In this document: piece after piece, positions 43,103 through 52,842 of the stretch
How the letters are laid out: every line of letters starts with the position of its first letter
Position numbering within the stretch: the first letter of the stretch is position 1
Assembly: GCF_017487405.1 (NCBI RefSeq)
Contig: NZ_CP062222.1
Location: 2,341,001-2,405,000 of the forward strand
Direction: 5' to 3'
DNA: 64,000 nt
DNA from: Brevundimonas goettingensis
GTDB taxonomy: Bacteria > Pseudomonadota > Alphaproteobacteria > Caulobacterales > Caulobacteraceae
Position numbers and translations under genes: made by a program
The notes under the pieces: generated by a model
What the model was told of the DNA's origin: nothing
Databases searched by the model: none
Seen by the model: only the letters and a program-made list of their open reading frames with translations

Positions 43103-43644
43103 CACCACAACTCCACGGCGCCCGAGGCGACGGGCTCCGGCTTCGGCGGTGCCTGGACCGGCACATGGCTGTCGGTCACGGCGCGCTGCAGGGCACGACC
43201 GGTCGTGGGCCAATAGTGCAGGCGGCGACCGCCGTTTCCGCGCAGGCTGCCGCCCACGATCGGAATGCCTTCGTCGGCCAGGAAGCGCTCGGCGAAGTCG
43301 GCGTTCTGCATGCCCACGTCGCGCAGGGAATCGAACATCCGGCCGCCGCCGAACAGCTTGGCTTCCAGACGTTCGCGGCGAGCGCCGGCCTTGAGCACGT
43401 CGTTGATCAGCAGTTCCATCGCATAGGCGCCGTAGCGGCGGCCCGCGTCGGTCCCCGCCCCTGAGCCCTCGGGCAGCAGGAAGTGATTCATGCCGCCCAC
43501 GCCCGCTTGCGGATCGCGCAGGCACATGGCGACGCAACTGCCCAAGATGGTGGTCAGCATCACATTCGGATCAGAGGTGATGTGGTGCTCGCCCTGGCCC
43601 ACATGGATCCTCTTTTCGGTCGCCAGGGCCGCTTCCGACATCAT
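43102..43644 (-). CDS. cheD: CheD, receptor glutamine deamidase
   Basis: This is a 180-residue protein with the CheD catalytic signature: Cys in TTILGSCVAMCLRD, His in GGMNHFLLPEG, and Thr/Ser residues with RYGAYAMELLINDVLKAGA and AKLFGGGRMF. It deamidates glutamines of chemoreceptors to glutamates, preparing methylation sites, and in some bacteria interacts with CheC. The Pro-rich C-terminal tail (about 163-173) is unstructured. The start at 43644 makes an ATGA overlap with the cheYII stop. A second Met directly follows and is an equal candidate. It is followed by cheU with a 1-base overlap. Confidence 0.95.
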   Translation of the reverse strand: MMSEAALATEKRIHVGQGEHHITSDPNVMLTTILGSCVAMCLRDPQAGVGGMNHFLLPEGSGAGTDAGRRYGAYAMELLINDVLKAGARRERLEAKLFGGGRMFDSLRDVGMQNADFAERFLADEGIPIVGGSLRGNGGRRLHYWPTTGRALQRAVTDSHVPVQAPPKPEPVASGAVELW

Positions 43645-44030
43645 GTCAGGGGACCGAAGACGCCTTCCAGCTTCTCTTTGAGCTGGGCGACGGTGAAGGG
43701 CTTGACCAGATAGTTGTTGACCCCGAACTGGACCGCGCGGGCCACCAGGTCCCGATCGGCGCGGCCGGTCAGCATGATGAAGGCGCAGCCCGAGGTCGGG
43801 GGGTGGGCGCGGATGGCGCGCAGCAGGCCCAGGCCGTCCAGGTTCGGCATGTTGAAGTCGGAAATGATCAGGTGCGCGGGCTTGCCGATCATCTCGCGCA
43901 GGGCGGCCTCGCCGTCGGAAGCCTCGCGGAACTCGCGGAAGCCCAGTTGCTGCATACTGGTGCGCACGAGGCCACGCATCGACATCTGGTCGTCGACGAT
44001 CAGGGTATGGATAGCGGAGGCGGCAGGCAT
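43641..44030 (-). CDS. cheYII: CheYII, chemotaxis response regulator
   Basis: This is a 129-residue single receiver with intact CheY residues: Asp13-Asp14 (LIVDDQMSMRG), phosphoacceptor Asp58 (IISDFNMPNLDG), Thr88 (MLTGR) and Lys110 (YLVKPF). It resembles the cluster-2 CheY strongly (the NNYxxKPFT stretch is shared). In Caulobacter this position holds the main motor-acting CheY candidate. It is expected to be phosphorylated by CheA and to change flagellar rotation. It starts 9 bases after the cheB stop and overlaps cheD by 4 bases. Confidence 0.94.
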   Translation of the reverse strand: MPAASAIHTLIVDDQMSMRGLVRTSMQQLGFREFREASDGEAALREMIGKPAHLIISDFNMPNLDGLGLLRAIRAHPPTSGCAFIMLTGRADRDLVARAVQFGVNNYLVKPFTVAQLKEKLEGVFGPLT

Positions 44031-44039
44031 GGGGGTACC

Positions 44040-45080
44040 TCAGGCGGCGGCGCCGCGCGGGGGCGCGGCGCACAGGTCGAGAATGGCGGATGAAATACGC
44101 GACAGCGGCAGTTGGCGCTCGACGGCCCCGATCTCGTGGGCGACGCGCGGCATGCCGTAAACAACAGAGGAGGCTTCGTCCTGGCCCACGGTGTGGGCGC
44201 CGGCTTCACGCATTTCGAGCAACCCTTGCGCGCCGTCGCGGCCCATGCCGGTCAGGATGACGCCGGTCATGGGCCGGCGCAGACGGGCGACGGAACGGAA
44301 CAGCACATCGACCGACGGACGGTGGCCGCTGACGGTGTCCCCTTCACTCAGGCGGCAGCGGGGCGTCGTGCCGAGCACCTCCAGATGGGTCAGGCCGCCC
44401 GGGGCGATATAGACGTGGCCCGGCATCAGGGGCGCGCCGTCAACGGCCTCGGTGACGGTCGCCGCCGAGGCCTTGTTGAGGCGCGCGGCGAAGCTGGCGG
44501 TGAAGGTCGCAGGCATATGCTGGGTCACGACCGTCGCCGGGCAGTCCGCCGGGAAGGCCGAGATAATGGTGAGCAGGGCCTCGACCCCGCCGGTCGAGGC
44601 GCCGATGGCCAGGATGTGGTCGGCGGAAGCGCGATAGTCATGGTGCGCACGCACGGTCTCGACCGGACCCCGGGCGCGAACGCGCGAGCGGGCGGCGGTC
44701 TTCACCTTCAGCGTCAGTTCGGAGAAGGCCTCGGCGGCGGTGACGCCCGCGCCCGGCTTACCGACCGCATCGACGGCGCCCATTTCCAGAGCTTCCAGGG
44801 TGATCTCGGCGCCGGCCTGGGTCAGGGTCGAGACCATGACCACCGGCATAGGCCGCAGCCGCATGATCTTCTCGAGGAATTCCAGCCCGTTCATATTGGG
44901 CATCTCGACGTCCAGGGTGATGACGTCGGGGTTCAGTTCCTTGATCAGCGCGCGCGCTTCCAAGGGATCGGCGGCCGAGCCGATCACCTCGATCTCGGGA
45001 TCGCGGCGCAGGGCGGCCGTGATCAGGCCGCGCATGGTCGGGCTGTCGTCGACGACGAGGACACGGACGGGCGCGCTCAT
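44040..45080 (-). CDS. cheB: CheB, protein-glutamate methylesterase
   Basis: This is a 346-residue protein. The N-terminal receiver has [19 protein letters not shown], the Asp in [17 protein letters not shown], and GKPG for the lysine. The short linker is followed by the methylesterase domain with [14 protein letters not shown] (Ser), [16 protein letters not shown] (His) and [12 protein letters not shown] (Asp). It demethylates receptors of the main cluster as part of adaptation. It overlaps cheR by 4 bases. Compared with the cluster-2 CheB it has a shorter, less Pro-rich linker. Confidence 0.96.
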   Translation of the reverse strand: MSAPVRVLVVDDSPTMRGLITAALRRDPEIEVIGSAADPLEARALIKELNPDVITLDVEMPNMNGLEFLEKIMRLRPMPVVMVSTLTQAGAEITLEALEMGAVDAVGKPGAGVTAAEAFSELTLKVKTAARSRVRARGPVETVRAHHDYRASADHILAIGASTGGVEALLTIISAFPADCPATVVTQHMPATFTASFAARLNKASAATVTEAVDGAPLMPGHVYIAPGGLTHLEVLGTTPRCRLSEGDTVSGHRPSVDVLFRSVARLRRPMTGVILTGMGRDGAQGLLEMREAGAHTVGQDEASSVVYGMPRVAHEIGAVERQLPLSRISSAILDLCAAPPRGAAA

Positions 45081-45943
45081 GCCGCCAGCCTGTAGGTGGT
45101 CAGGCCGCTGGTGTTCAGCTGCTGGACGGCCGGACCGCTGACGCGTTCCGAATGGCCGATGTACAGGGTCGCGCCGGGGTTCATCAGCGGGGTGAACCGC
45201 TTCCAGACCTTCTCCTGGGTCGCGTCGTCGAAATAGATCACGACGTTGCGGCAGAAGATGACGTCGAACTTGCCGCGCATCGGCCAGTCACCGATCAGGT
45301 TCAGCTCCTTGAAGCTGATCAGGTCGCGCAGGGCCTGGCCGGCCGACATCATGTTGCGGCCCTGCGAGGGGGCCTTCTCGAAGAATTTGTTGCGCAGGGC
45401 CGGGGGCGCCGGATCCAGCGCTTCCTCCGGATAGACGCCGGCGATGCCGTCGGCGACCATATTGGGATCGATGTCCGTGGCCAGGATTTTGAAGTCCAGA
45501 TCATTGGCTTCCGGCAGGACGGACAACACCGTCATGGCCATCGAATAGGGCTCCTGCCCGTTCGAGCAGGCCGCCGACCACAGGCGGACCCGGCCGCCGC
45601 TGCGGGCGCGCGCGGCCAGCATCGGCATGACCTCGTCCCGCAGGTGATCGAAATGGTGCGGCTCGCGGTAGAAGCGGGTCACATTGGTGGTCAGGGCCGC
45701 CGTCATCGCCTGACGTTCGTCCACGCCCGCCGCGTCCTGGATCAGGGCGCAGTAGTCGCGGAAACTGCGCAGGCCGAGGGTGCGCAGCCGCTTGGCCAGG
45801 CGCGAATAGACCAGCGCGGCCTTGCCCTCGTTCAGGGCGATCCCTGCATGGCTGTGCAGGATCTGGGCGATGTGGCGGAAATCCTCGGCGGTGAAGACGA
45901 ACTCGCCTTCGACCAGGGACTCACGCCCGGCGGACGTACTCAT
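45077..45943 (-). CDS. cheR: CheR, chemoreceptor methyltransferase
   Basis: This is a 288-residue protein. An N-terminal helical domain ([33 protein letters not shown]) is followed by the SAM-binding core with [33 protein letters not shown] and [17 protein letters not shown]. It methylates glutamates of chemoreceptors, balancing CheB. McpA encoded in the same operon ends in a WEEF-type tail suitable for tethering CheR. It overlaps cheW and cheB by 4 bases each. Confidence 0.96.
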   Translation of the reverse strand: MSTSAGRESLVEGEFVFTAEDFRHIAQILHSHAGIALNEGKAALVYSRLAKRLRTLGLRSFRDYCALIQDAAGVDERQAMTAALTTNVTRFYREPHHFDHLRDEVMPMLAARARSGGRVRLWSAACSNGQEPYSMAMTVLSVLPEANDLDFKILATDIDPNMVADGIAGVYPEEALDPAPPALRNKFFEKAPSQGRNMMSAGQALRDLISFKELNLIGDWPMRGKFDVIFCRNVVIYFDDATQEKVWKRFTPLMNPGATLYIGHSERVSGPAVQQLNTSGLTTYRLAA

Positions 45944-46404
45944 GCGGCTTCGGCCTCGGCGGCGTCGGGGATGATACGGTCGAGTTCGATGAGGCTGATC
46001 ATGCGGCCGTCGATGGCGAACAGACCCTTGACGAAGGTCTTCACCTGCTCGCTGGCCACGTCCGGGGTCGGCTGCACGGCCTCATCCGTCAGCTGGATGA
46101 TGTCCGACACGGCGTCGACCAGCAGGCCGACCATGCGGCCGCCGACATGGGCCACCATGATGACGTGACGGGCGGTCGGCTCGGAGGTGCGCAGGCCGAA
46201 GCGGGCGCCCAGGTCGATGATCGGCAGCACGGCGCCGCGCAGGTTGATCACACCCTTCATGAAGCCGGGCGCGCGCGGCAGCGGCGTCGCGGGGGTCCAG
46301 CCGCGGATCTCGCGCACCGACATGATGTCCACGCAGAACTCCTGCTCGCCGATACGGAAGGCGATCAGTTCGCGCGAGGCGGCGGCGTTGGAAGCTTCGG
46401 TCAT
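45940..46404 (-). CDS. cheW: CheW, receptor-kinase coupling protein
   Basis: This is a 154-residue single CheW domain: [20 protein letters not shown] at the first strands, then [23 protein letters not shown], the core signature. [16 protein letters not shown] and [21 protein letters not shown] close the second barrel. It tethers CheA to McpA and other receptors in polar arrays. It starts 2 bases after the cheA stop and overlaps cheR by 4 bases. Confidence 0.96.
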   Translation of the reverse strand: MTEASNAAASRELIAFRIGEQEFCVDIMSVREIRGWTPATPLPRAPGFMKGVINLRGAVLPIIDLGARFGLRTSEPTARHVIMVAHVGGRMVGLLVDAVSDIIQLTDEAVQPTPDVASEQVKTFVKGLFAIDGRMISLIELDRIIPDAAEAEAA

Positions 46405-46406
46405 GA

Positions 46407-48797
46407 TCAGCTCGCGAGTTTGAAGTCAGGACGGGCGGCCTCGACGCGGGTCGCCTTGCGCCGCCACGAGGCGACGATGGCGTCCACGTCCAGGATCAGG
46501 GCGACACGGCCGTCGCCCAGGATGGTCGCGGCGGCCACGCCCTCGACCTGCTGGTAGTTGGTCTCAAGGCTCTTGATGACGACCTGGCGCTGGCCCTGGA
46601 TCGCGTCGAACAACAGGGCGGCGCGGGCGCCGGCCTCGGTCTCGATGATCACCGCGACACCGCCCTCGGCGGCCGCCGGGGCATCGCGGAAGCCCATGCC
46701 CAGGGCGACGTCGATCAGGGGCACGAACTGGTCGCGGAAGCGAATGACCGGATCGTGGCCGCCGACATAGTGGATGTCCTCGGCGCGCGGGGTCAGGCTC
46801 TCGACGATGGCCGTCAGGGGCGCGACCAGGGTCTGTTCGGCGGCGGTGACCACCATCCCGTCCAGCACAGCAAGGGTCAGAGGCAGGCTGAGGGTGAACG
46901 TCGAACCCTTGCCCGGAACCGAGCTGATCGAGATCCGCCCGCCCAGCGCCTGGATCGAGCGTTTGACCACGTCCATGCCCACGCCGCGTCCCGAGACGTC
47001 GGTGATGGTCTCGGCGGTCGAGAAGCCCGGCAGGAAGATCAGGTTGTCGATTTCGTCGTCGGTCAGGACGGCGTCCTCGGCGATCAGGCCGCGCGAGATG
47101 GCGATGCCCTTGACCCGTTCGCGGTTGATCCCGCGCCCGTCGTCGCCGATCTCGATGACGATCCGGCCCGAGCGGTGCAGCGCGGCCAGACGGACCGTGC
47201 CCTCGGCGGGCTTGCCGGCGGCGACTCGGTCGTCCGGGCTTTCCAGCCCATGGTCGATCGCGTTGCGCAGCATATGGGTGATCGGTTCGGCCAGGCGTTC
47301 GACCACGGTCTTGTCGACCTCGGTGTCCTCGCCGGCGGTGACCAGACGCACGCGCTTGCCGGTCATTTCACCTACCTCGCGAACCAGACGCGGCATGCGC
47401 TGGAACACCGACTTCACCGGCTGGGCGCGGATGGCCATGACGCTGTCCTGGATCTCGCGCGTCAGCAGCTCGAGATCCTCGAGCCCGACCGAGATGCCGG
47501 ACGAACGGGCCAGGCCGCTCTCGATGACGCGCTGGGCCAGCATGGCCTGCTGGATGACCAGCTCGCCGACGACGTTGATCAGGCGATCGACGCGGTCCAG
47601 ATCGACGCGGATGGTCACCGCGGCCTGGGCTGCGGGCGCCCCAGGGGCAGCAGCAGCGGCGGGCGCGGCCGGAGCCGGAGCGGCGGGCGTCGGGGCCGGT
47701 GTCGGGGCTGCAGCCGGAGCGGCAGCCGCTTCCACCGGAGCCGGCGTCGCGGCGGGCGCCGGAGCCGGGGCCGGAGCAGCGACGGCGGCCGCAGCAGCGA
47801 CGGGGGCCGCAGCGGCGGCGGCCTGGGCGGAGACGTCGGCCTTGGCGCTGGCCATCAGGGCGGCGATGTCGAACTCGGCGGGCGCGGCCTCGGCGGGCGC
47901 TTCAACGGCGACCTCGACCGCAGCGGCGCCGGCGGCCGGACGGATGGACAGGTCGCAGTCGCTTTCGACGAAGTCGAAGACGTCGCGCACGGCGCTTTCG
48001 CCGGCGGTCGTCGTCAGGTCGATGGTCCAGACCAGATAGGCTTCCTCGGGGATCAGCTCATCGAGGGTCGGCAAGGCGGAGACGTCCAGCTCGGCCGTCA
48101 TCTCGCCCAGGCGCGACAGCTCGCGCAGCAGGATGCCGGTCTCGTTGGCGTTGGCGTAGAGGCGGGCGTGCGGGCGGAAGACCACGCGCCAGACGTCGCC
48201 CGTCGCGGCGGCGGTTTCGACCGGAGCCTCGGCCGGGACGTCGTCCAGGCCGGCAAAGCTGAAGGCCACGGGGCGGAAGCCGAACTCGTCGGCCTCGGGC
48301 AGGCCGTCGGCCTCGGCAACGGCCGGCGCCGCCATCATCACCGGGGTGAAGACGGGCTCTTCCTCGGCCGGGGCCTGGGCGGCGGGCGCGCTGGCCACGC
48401 CGTGGGTGAGGATTTCCAACTCGGCGACCAGGCCGGCCGAGCGGGCCTCGTCGACCTCGGGGGCTTGGCCCCGCGCCGCAGCGATGTGGTCGGCCAGAAC
48501 GTCGGAGGCGCGCAGCAAGGTCTTGACCGTGATGTCGTCGCAAGGCTTGCGGCCCGAGCGCAGCTCGTCGAGCAGGGTCTCGAACACGTGGGCGAAACGG
48601 ACCAGGGCGTCGAGGCCGAAGGCCCCTGCCCCGCCCTTGACCGAATGGACGGCCCGGAACACGGCGTTGACGGTCTCGTCATCGGCCGCGCCGGATTCCA
48701 TCGCCAGCAGACCCGCTTCCAGGTCGCCGAGCAATTCGTCGCACTCCTGGAAGAAGACGACCTTGATGGCCTCAAAGGGATCTGCGGCGTCGGTCAT
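46407..48797 (-). CDS. cheA: CheA, chemotaxis histidine kinase
   Basis: This is a 796-residue protein. The HPt domain has phosphoryl His51 in [19 protein letters not shown]2-like response-regulator-binding region (about 200-300) is followed by an Ala/Pro-only linker (about 325-400), which is low complexity at both DNA and protein level. P3 is near [20 protein letters not shown]4 has [45 protein letters not shown] and [19 protein letters not shown]5 (CheW-like) is the last 150 residues. It phosphorylates CheYs and CheB of this operon. It ends without the extra CheW and receiver domains found in the cluster-2 CheA. It lies one base after cheYI. Confidence 0.96.
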   Translation of the reverse strand: MTDAADPFEAIKVVFFQECDELLGDLEAGLLAMESGAADDETVNAVFRAVHSVKGGAGAFGLDALVRFAHVFETLLDELRSGRKPCDDITVKTLLRASDVLADHIAAARGQAPEVDEARSAGLVAELEILTHGVASAPAAQAPAEEEPVFTPVMMAAPAVAEADGLPEADEFGFRPVAFSFAGLDDVPAEAPVETAAATGDVWRVVFRPHARLYANANETGILLRELSRLGEMTAELDVSALPTLDELIPEEAYLVWTIDLTTTAGESAVRDVFDFVESDCDLSIRPAAGAAAVEVAVEAPAEAAPAEFDIAALMASAKADVSAQAAAAAAPVAAAAAVAAPAPAPAPAATPAPVEAAAAPAAAPTPAPTPAAPAPAAPAAAAAPGAPAAQAAVTIRVDLDRVDRLINVVGELVIQQAMLAQRVIESGLARSSGISVGLEDLELLTREIQDSVMAIRAQPVKSVFQRMPRLVREVGEMTGKRVRLVTAGEDTEVDKTVVERLAEPITHMLRNAIDHGLESPDDRVAAGKPAEGTVRLAALHRSGRIVIEIGDDGRGINRERVKGIAISRGLIAEDAVLTDDEIDNLIFLPGFSTAETITDVSGRGVGMDVVKRSIQALGGRISISSVPGKGSTFTLSLPLTLAVLDGMVVTAAEQTLVAPLTAIVESLTPRAEDIHYVGGHDPVIRFRDQFVPLIDVALGMGFRDAPAAAEGGVAVIIETEAGARAALLFDAIQGQRQVVIKSLETNYQQVEGVAAATILGDGRVALILDVDAIVASWRRKATRVEAARPDFKLAS

Positions 48798-48798
48798 A

Positions 48799-49164
48799 TC
48801 AGGCGGCCACCCGGCGAACGGCTTCGACCAGCTTGGCCGGGTCGAAAGGCTTGACGATCCAGCCGGTGGCGCCGGCGTCGCGGGCGCGCTGTTTCTTGGC
48901 GGCGTCGCTCTCGGTGGTCAGGACTAGCACCGGGGTCTGGCGGTGGTTCGGGTCGGCGCGTACGCCCTCGATGACGCCGAAGCCGTCCAGGCGGGGCATG
49001 TTGATGTCGGTGATGATGACGTCGGCGCCCTCGGCGCTCAGCGTCTCCAGCCCGTCGATGCCGTCGACGGCCTGAATCACATGATAGCCCGCGTCGACGA
49101 GGGCCATCATCAGCATGTCACGCATCGTACGGGAATCGTCGATGGTTAGGACGGTTTTGGTCAT
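48799..49164 (-). CDS. cheYI: CheYI, chemotaxis response regulator
   Basis: This is a 121-residue single receiver with intact residues: Asp9-Asp10 (LTIDDSRTMRDML), phosphoacceptor Asp53 (IITDINMPRLDGFG), Thr83 (VLTTES) and Lys105 (WIVKPFDP). It belongs to the CheY type usually placed directly before cheA, often serving as a phosphate sink or second motor signal in alphaproteobacteria. The start at 49164 overlaps the cheX stop (ATGA). A longer in-frame reading would run through cheX and was rejected. Confidence 0.95.
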   Translation of the reverse strand: MTKTVLTIDDSRTMRDMLMMALVDAGYHVIQAVDGIDGLETLSAEGADVIITDINMPRLDGFGVIEGVRADPNHRQTPVLVLTTESDAAKKQRARDAGATGWIVKPFDPAKLVEAVRRVAA

Positions 49165-49439
49165 GCGGGCTCTCCCTGAACGGTCGCCGGGAGAGCGGCG
49201 CCGTACATCTTCCATTGGGTGGCGAAGGGTTCGGATGGGGTGTTGATGGTCAGGGCCTGGCCGTCGCGGGCCCAGGTCTGTTGCGCCGAGATCAGCACCT
49301 GCAGGCACAGGCCGCCGAGACGCTCGACGGCCGAGGCGTCGACGGCGACCGGCTCGCCGCGCAGGGCCAGCAGCTCAGCCCGCAGGGGCTCCGCGTACAG
49401 GATGTCGAGAACCGGCGGCAGGACGACGGACGCGGTCAT
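49161..49439 (-). CDS. cheX: CheX-type STAS-domain protein of the che operon
   Basis: This is a 92-residue protein that is a single small STAS-like fold: LPPVLDILYAEPLRAELLAL, then VAVDASAVERLGGLCLQVLI SAQQTW and ALTINTPSEPFATQWKMYG. These are the usual strands and helices of anti-sigma antagonist-type domains, including the ASAVERLG segment where Ser could be a phospho-site. It corresponds in order to the gene called cheX in Caulobacter, which is unrelated to the CheY-phosphatase CheX of Thermotoga/Borrelia. Its role in the array is not known to me. The start at 49439 overlaps the mcpA stop by one base. Confidence 0.85.
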   Translation of the reverse strand: MTASVVLPPVLDILYAEPLRAELLALRGEPVAVDASAVERLGGLCLQVLISAQQTWARDGQALTINTPSEPFATQWKMYGAALPATVQGEPA

Positions 49440-51391
49440 CAGAACTCCTCCCAACCATCTTCGGAGGCCACCGGATCAGGGCGGCGGACGACGGCGGCGC
49501 CGCCGCCATGGCTGACCGTGCGCATCTGGGCGACCGGGCGCTGGATCGGCTGCGGCGCGGCGCGGGGCGCAGGAGCCGCCGAGCGGGGCGCGGCGCGGGC
49601 GGCCGAGGGCGAACCGATCTTGAAGCGCGCCACCGATCCGGCCAGGCTTTCGGCCTCCTGCGACAGCGAATGGCTCGCGGCGGTCGACTGTTCGACCATG
49701 GCGGCGTTCTGCTGGGTGACCTGGTCCATCTGGTTGACGGCGGTGTTGACCTGCTGGAGGCCGGTCGCCTGCTCCTGGGCGGAGGCGGCGATTTCGGACA
49801 CCAGGCCGTCGATCTCGGCGACGCGGCTGACGATGCGCTGCAGGGCCTCGCCGGTCTGGCCGACCAGATTGACGCCCGCGTTGACCTGGGTGGTCGAGGC
49901 CGAGATCAGCACCTTGATCTCCTTGGCCGCTTCCGCCGAGCGCTGGGCCAGGGCCCGGACTTCGGAGGCCACGACCGCGAAGCCGCGGCCGGCGTCACCG
50001 GCGCGCGCCGCCTCGACGCCCGCGTTCAGGGCCAGAAGGTTGGTCTGGAAGGCGATTTCGTCGATCACGCCGATGATCTGGCTGATCTCCTGGGCCGACT
50101 TTTCGATCGCGCCCATAGCCGAGACGGCGTCGCGAACGACATTGCCCGAGGTCTCGGCGTCGCCCTTGGCGGCCTGGACGGTGTCAGAGGCCTGACGCGC
50201 GCCGGAGGCGGTGCGGTTGACGGTGGCGGTGATCTCGTCGAGCGCGGCGGCGGTCTCTTCCAGGCTGGCGGCCTGTTGTTCCGTGCGGCGCGACAAGTCG
50301 TCGGCGGCCTGGCTGATCTCGCCCGAACCCGAGCGGATGGCCGCGACATTGGTGACCACCACGGACATGGCGTCCTGCAGCTGGGCCACGGCGGAGTTGA
50401 AGTCGGTCTTCAACTGTTCGGCGCGCGGCGCGACCTGGGCCGTCATGCGGTGCGTCAGGTCGCCCGCCGAGATCGCGGCCAGACCCTGGGCCAGGGCGCC
50501 CAGGGCGACGGCGTCTTCCTCGGCCGTACGGGCCTTTTCGGCCTCGGCGTTGGCGCGGTCGATCTCGGACTGCGAGCGGTTGGCCAGCGCCTCCTGCTCG
50601 ATACGAATCTTGTCCAGGGCGGCGTCACGGAAGGCCAGGACGGCGACGCCCATCTGGCCGATCTCGTCCTTGCGGCTGGCTTCGGGGATTTCGACGTTGT
50701 TGTCACCGGCCTGCAGCTTGCGCATGTAGCCCGCGATCTTCAGGACCGGCGTGGCGATGGCCCGCGACAGGACCATGCTCGCGGCGACGGCGATCAGCAT
50801 GGTCATGGCCAGGCCGATATAGAGGCTCCATTCGACCATGGCGGTGGCTCTCTTCTGCAGCGCCCGGGCCGCATCAAGGTTGGCCGTGTTGATGGTCTTC
50901 AGACCGTCGATGGCGTCCTCGACCGGCCCCATGGCCGCGTCGGCCTCGCCGTCGTGGGCCACCATGGCCTCGGCCTGCGCCTTGGTCGCCGGATTGGCCG
51001 CCAGGGCCAGACCCTTCTTGACCACCAGGTCGTACCAGGTGTCGGCCGCCTTGCCGGCGTCGTCGATCTTGGCGACGGCCTCGGGCGAGGCGGCGGTCTT
51101 CAGCTCTTCCAACTTGGCCTTGAAGCTGGCGCGATGGGTGTTGATCCGGTCGATGTAGTAGGCATCACCCGACACCAGATAGCCGCGGAAGCTGTTCTCC
51201 TGGCGGGCCAGGGAGAACTCCGCGGCGGAGGTGTCCCGCACCATTTCATTGCCGTGGGTGCGCTGGACGTCCGACTTCCTGAGCGCCGTCAGATTGACGA
51301 CCATGGTCGCGCCCATGGCGCCGATGGCCAGAAGAACAACGGCGAAGGCGAGGATCAGCTTCCTGCCGATCGGTACATTGCTCAGGTGCAT
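49439..51391 (-). CDS. mcpA: McpA-type transmembrane chemoreceptor
   Basis: This is a 650-residue receptor. TM1 is at about 11-33 ([20 protein letters not shown]). The periplasmic ligand domain (about 34-186) is CHASE3-like helical. TM2 is at about 187-208 ([20 protein letters not shown]). Two HAMP-like segments follow (about 209-262 and 295-345), then the signalling domain with [21 protein letters not shown] Pro/Ala-rich tail ends DGWEEF, matching the short aromatic-acidic tethering tails for CheR. It is the first gene of the main che operon; the promoter should lie in the 61 bases upstream or farther through torF. I see no clear CtrA box there. Confidence 0.95.
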   Translation of the reverse strand: MHLSNVPIGRKLILAFAVVLLAIGAMGATMVVNLTALRKSDVQRTHGNEMVRDTSAAEFSLARQENSFRGYLVSGDAYYIDRINTHRASFKAKLEELKTAASPEAVAKIDDAGKAADTWYDLVVKKGLALAANPATKAQAEAMVAHDGEADAAMGPVEDAIDGLKTINTANLDAARALQKRATAMVEWSLYIGLAMTMLIAVAASMVLSRAIATPVLKIAGYMRKLQAGDNNVEIPEASRKDEIGQMGVAVLAFRDAALDKIRIEQEALANRSQSEIDRANAEAEKARTAEEDAVALGALAQGLAAISAGDLTHRMTAQVAPRAEQLKTDFNSAVAQLQDAMSVVVTNVAAIRSGSGEISQAADDLSRRTEQQAASLEETAAALDEITATVNRTASGARQASDTVQAAKGDAETSGNVVRDAVSAMGAIEKSAQEISQIIGVIDEIAFQTNLLALNAGVEAARAGDAGRGFAVVASEVRALAQRSAEAAKEIKVLISASTTQVNAGVNLVGQTGEALQRIVSRVAEIDGLVSEIAASAQEQATGLQQVNTAVNQMDQVTQQNAAMVEQSTAASHSLSQEAESLAGSVARFKIGSPSAARAAPRSAAPAPRAAPQPIQRPVAQMRTVSHGGGAAVVRRPDPVASEDGWEEF

Positions 51392-51452
51392 GGCGGGTTC
51401 CTTGTCGAGGGTCGCAGGCGGGCGGACCCACGTGCCTAGAAAGACGGGAAAA

Positions 51453-52163
51453 TCAGAGAGAAAGAGTTAACGCGGCGACCAAACGGCCGTCATACTGGTT
51501 GCCGTACTCATGGCCGTCGGTGTCGTACCACCTCAGGTCGAGGGAAATTCGGTCGTTCAACTTGCGCTTCGCGCCGATATTCCAGGCTGTATACTCAGCC
51601 CCGCCGTCTGCGGTGCGGTCGGCGATCGCAAAGGTCGCCTTGGTCTTGGAGTCCACCGAGACGCCGCCCTGCAGCTCGACCCACCAGGCCTCCTGCGTCG
51701 CGGCGAAGCCGTCGTGGGTGTAGTTGACGCGGAAGCGTGTCGAGACCGGCCCGAACTTGCGCGAGGCGTCGACCTGGTACTCGGTATAGTTGGCGTCGAC
51801 GCCCTTGCGGGTGCCGGGCAGGTCGCGGTTGATGACGGCAGCGTCGAAGGCGACGCCCGAGATCGTCCGGCGATAGCCGACCGTGGTCAGGATTTCCGCA
51901 TCGGCGCCCTGCGACAGTTCAGCAGTCGCGGCGAACAGACTTCCGTAGAAGCCGTTGTGATTGACCTCGATCGAACCTGAATAACTGGGCTGATCGTTGC
52001 TCTTGCCCACGCCCTTGCCGAGATACTGGGTCGCCGCGCCGATTTGCATGGAAACCGGGTCCGCCGCCTGGGCCGCGCCCGCCATCGCCACCACGCCGAT
52101 AGCGCCGAAAAGACCGCAGGTCGCGATTCGCATTACAATGTTTTTCAGTATAACTTTGGTCAT
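51453..52163 (-). CDS. TorF family putative porin
   Basis: This is a 236-residue outer-membrane protein. The signal peptide cleaves near AQA (about 33). The mature part starts with [20 protein letters not shown], the TorF-type opening (tyrosine, then Gly-Lys). It has alternating aromatic and polar strands ([54 protein letters not shown]), and ends [11 protein letters not shown]. Members are small beta-barrels of unknown substrate, often near regulators. A second Met ([10 protein letters not shown]) could be the true start. It lies between mcpA and a receiver gene on the same strand. AT-rich upstream DNA has a TACGTA element (52238-52243). Confidence 0.85.
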   Translation of the reverse strand: MTKVILKNIVMRIATCGLFGAIGVVAMAGAAQAADPVSMQIGAATQYLGKGVGKSNDQPSYSGSIEVNHNGFYGSLFAATAELSQGADAEILTTVGYRRTISGVAFDAAVINRDLPGTRKGVDANYTEYQVDASRKFGPVSTRFRVNYTHDGFAATQEAWWVELQGGVSVDSKTKATFAIADRTADGGAEYTAWNIGAKRKLNDRISLDLRWYDTDGHEYGNQYDGRLVAALTLSL

Positions 52164-52260
52164 ATCTCGCCGTTCTGGCTTATGCTGTTGCCGTTAAGGT
52201 TGAGGCAAAGGGCTAATATTCTTCGTAAATCGCCCTCTACGTAAAAATACCTACCGTTGT

Positions 52261-52698
52261 CTAAGCGGCGGCTCCGAAGGCTTCCGAGGCGCGGCGGCGG
52301 GGCCGGGGAGCGGCCTGTTGCGAGGGCGTCGAAACGGCCGCTCGGATGGACCGCACCAACCCCTGAACATCGACAGGTTTGTCGAACCAGGCGTCGGCGC
52401 CGGCCTCTTCCATCCGCTTCTGGATGCCCGGGTCGTCCTCGCTGGAGACCACGAAAACCGGCAGGTTCACCAGGCGCGGATCGCGCCTAACCAGCCTGAC
52501 AAAGGCCTCTCCGTTCAGGCGGGGCATGTTGAAATCGGTCAGGATCACATCCGGCTCGAAGGCCCGCAGACGCCGCAAGGCGGGCCTTACCCCCTCGGCC
52601 GTGACGACCTCGCACCCCGCGGCGCGAAGAATGCCGCCGAGCACCTGTCTGATAGCCGGGGAGTCGTCTACGACCAGTATGCGCACAGCGTCAGTCAT
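52261..52698 (-). CDS. Single-domain response regulator (CheY-like)
   Basis: This is a 145-residue protein. The receiver has Asp11-Asp12 (ILVVDDSPAIRQ), phosphoacceptor Asp55 (VILTDFNMPRLNG), Ser85 (VVSSED) and Lys107 (WFDKPVD). A C-terminal basic/Ala/Gln tail (about 122-145, SQQAAPRPRRRASEAFGAAA) follows the fold. It is not part of the che operon proper and is divergent from the FixLJ-like pair, with a 144-base gap that contains a FixJ-like motif. It may be a motility or cell-cycle output of that two-component system (inference from location). Confidence 0.88.
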   Translation of the reverse strand: MTDAVRILVVDDSPAIRQVLGGILRAAGCEVVTAEGVRPALRRLRAFEPDVILTDFNMPRLNGEAFVRLVRRDPRLVNLPVFVVSSEDDPGIQKRMEEAGADAWFDKPVDVQGLVRSIRAAVSTPSQQAAPRPRRRASEAFGAAA

Positions 52699-52777
52699 CG
52701 TTGGCCCTTCCGTCAGGAGACCATCGATAATGTGCAGGTGCGAAGCGGTGGTAACTTTCGGATTAGGGTGTTTTGCT

Positions 52778-52793
52778 TACGTATTTACCCTTA
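52778..52793 (+). promoter_or_regulatory. FixJ-like binding site candidate
   Basis: TACGTATTTACCCTTA lies in the 144-base gap between the divergent single receiver gene and the FixL-like kinase gene. From memory, the high-affinity FixJ site of the Sinorhizobium fixK promoter is TAAGTAATTTCCCTTA, which agrees at 13 of 16 positions. The downstream kinase/regulator pair has FixLJ architecture, so self-regulation is plausible. Confidence 0.45.
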
Positions 52794-52842
52794 ACGAACA
52801 CGATGCTACGAACGGATAGGCTAAGGGGCAAGAAAACAGGCC

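Noticed and set aside
47635..47830. GC-rich repetitive DNA in cheA resembling a tandem repeat
   Set aside because: It encodes the Ala/Pro linker of CheA. The units are irregular and are explained by amino acid composition.
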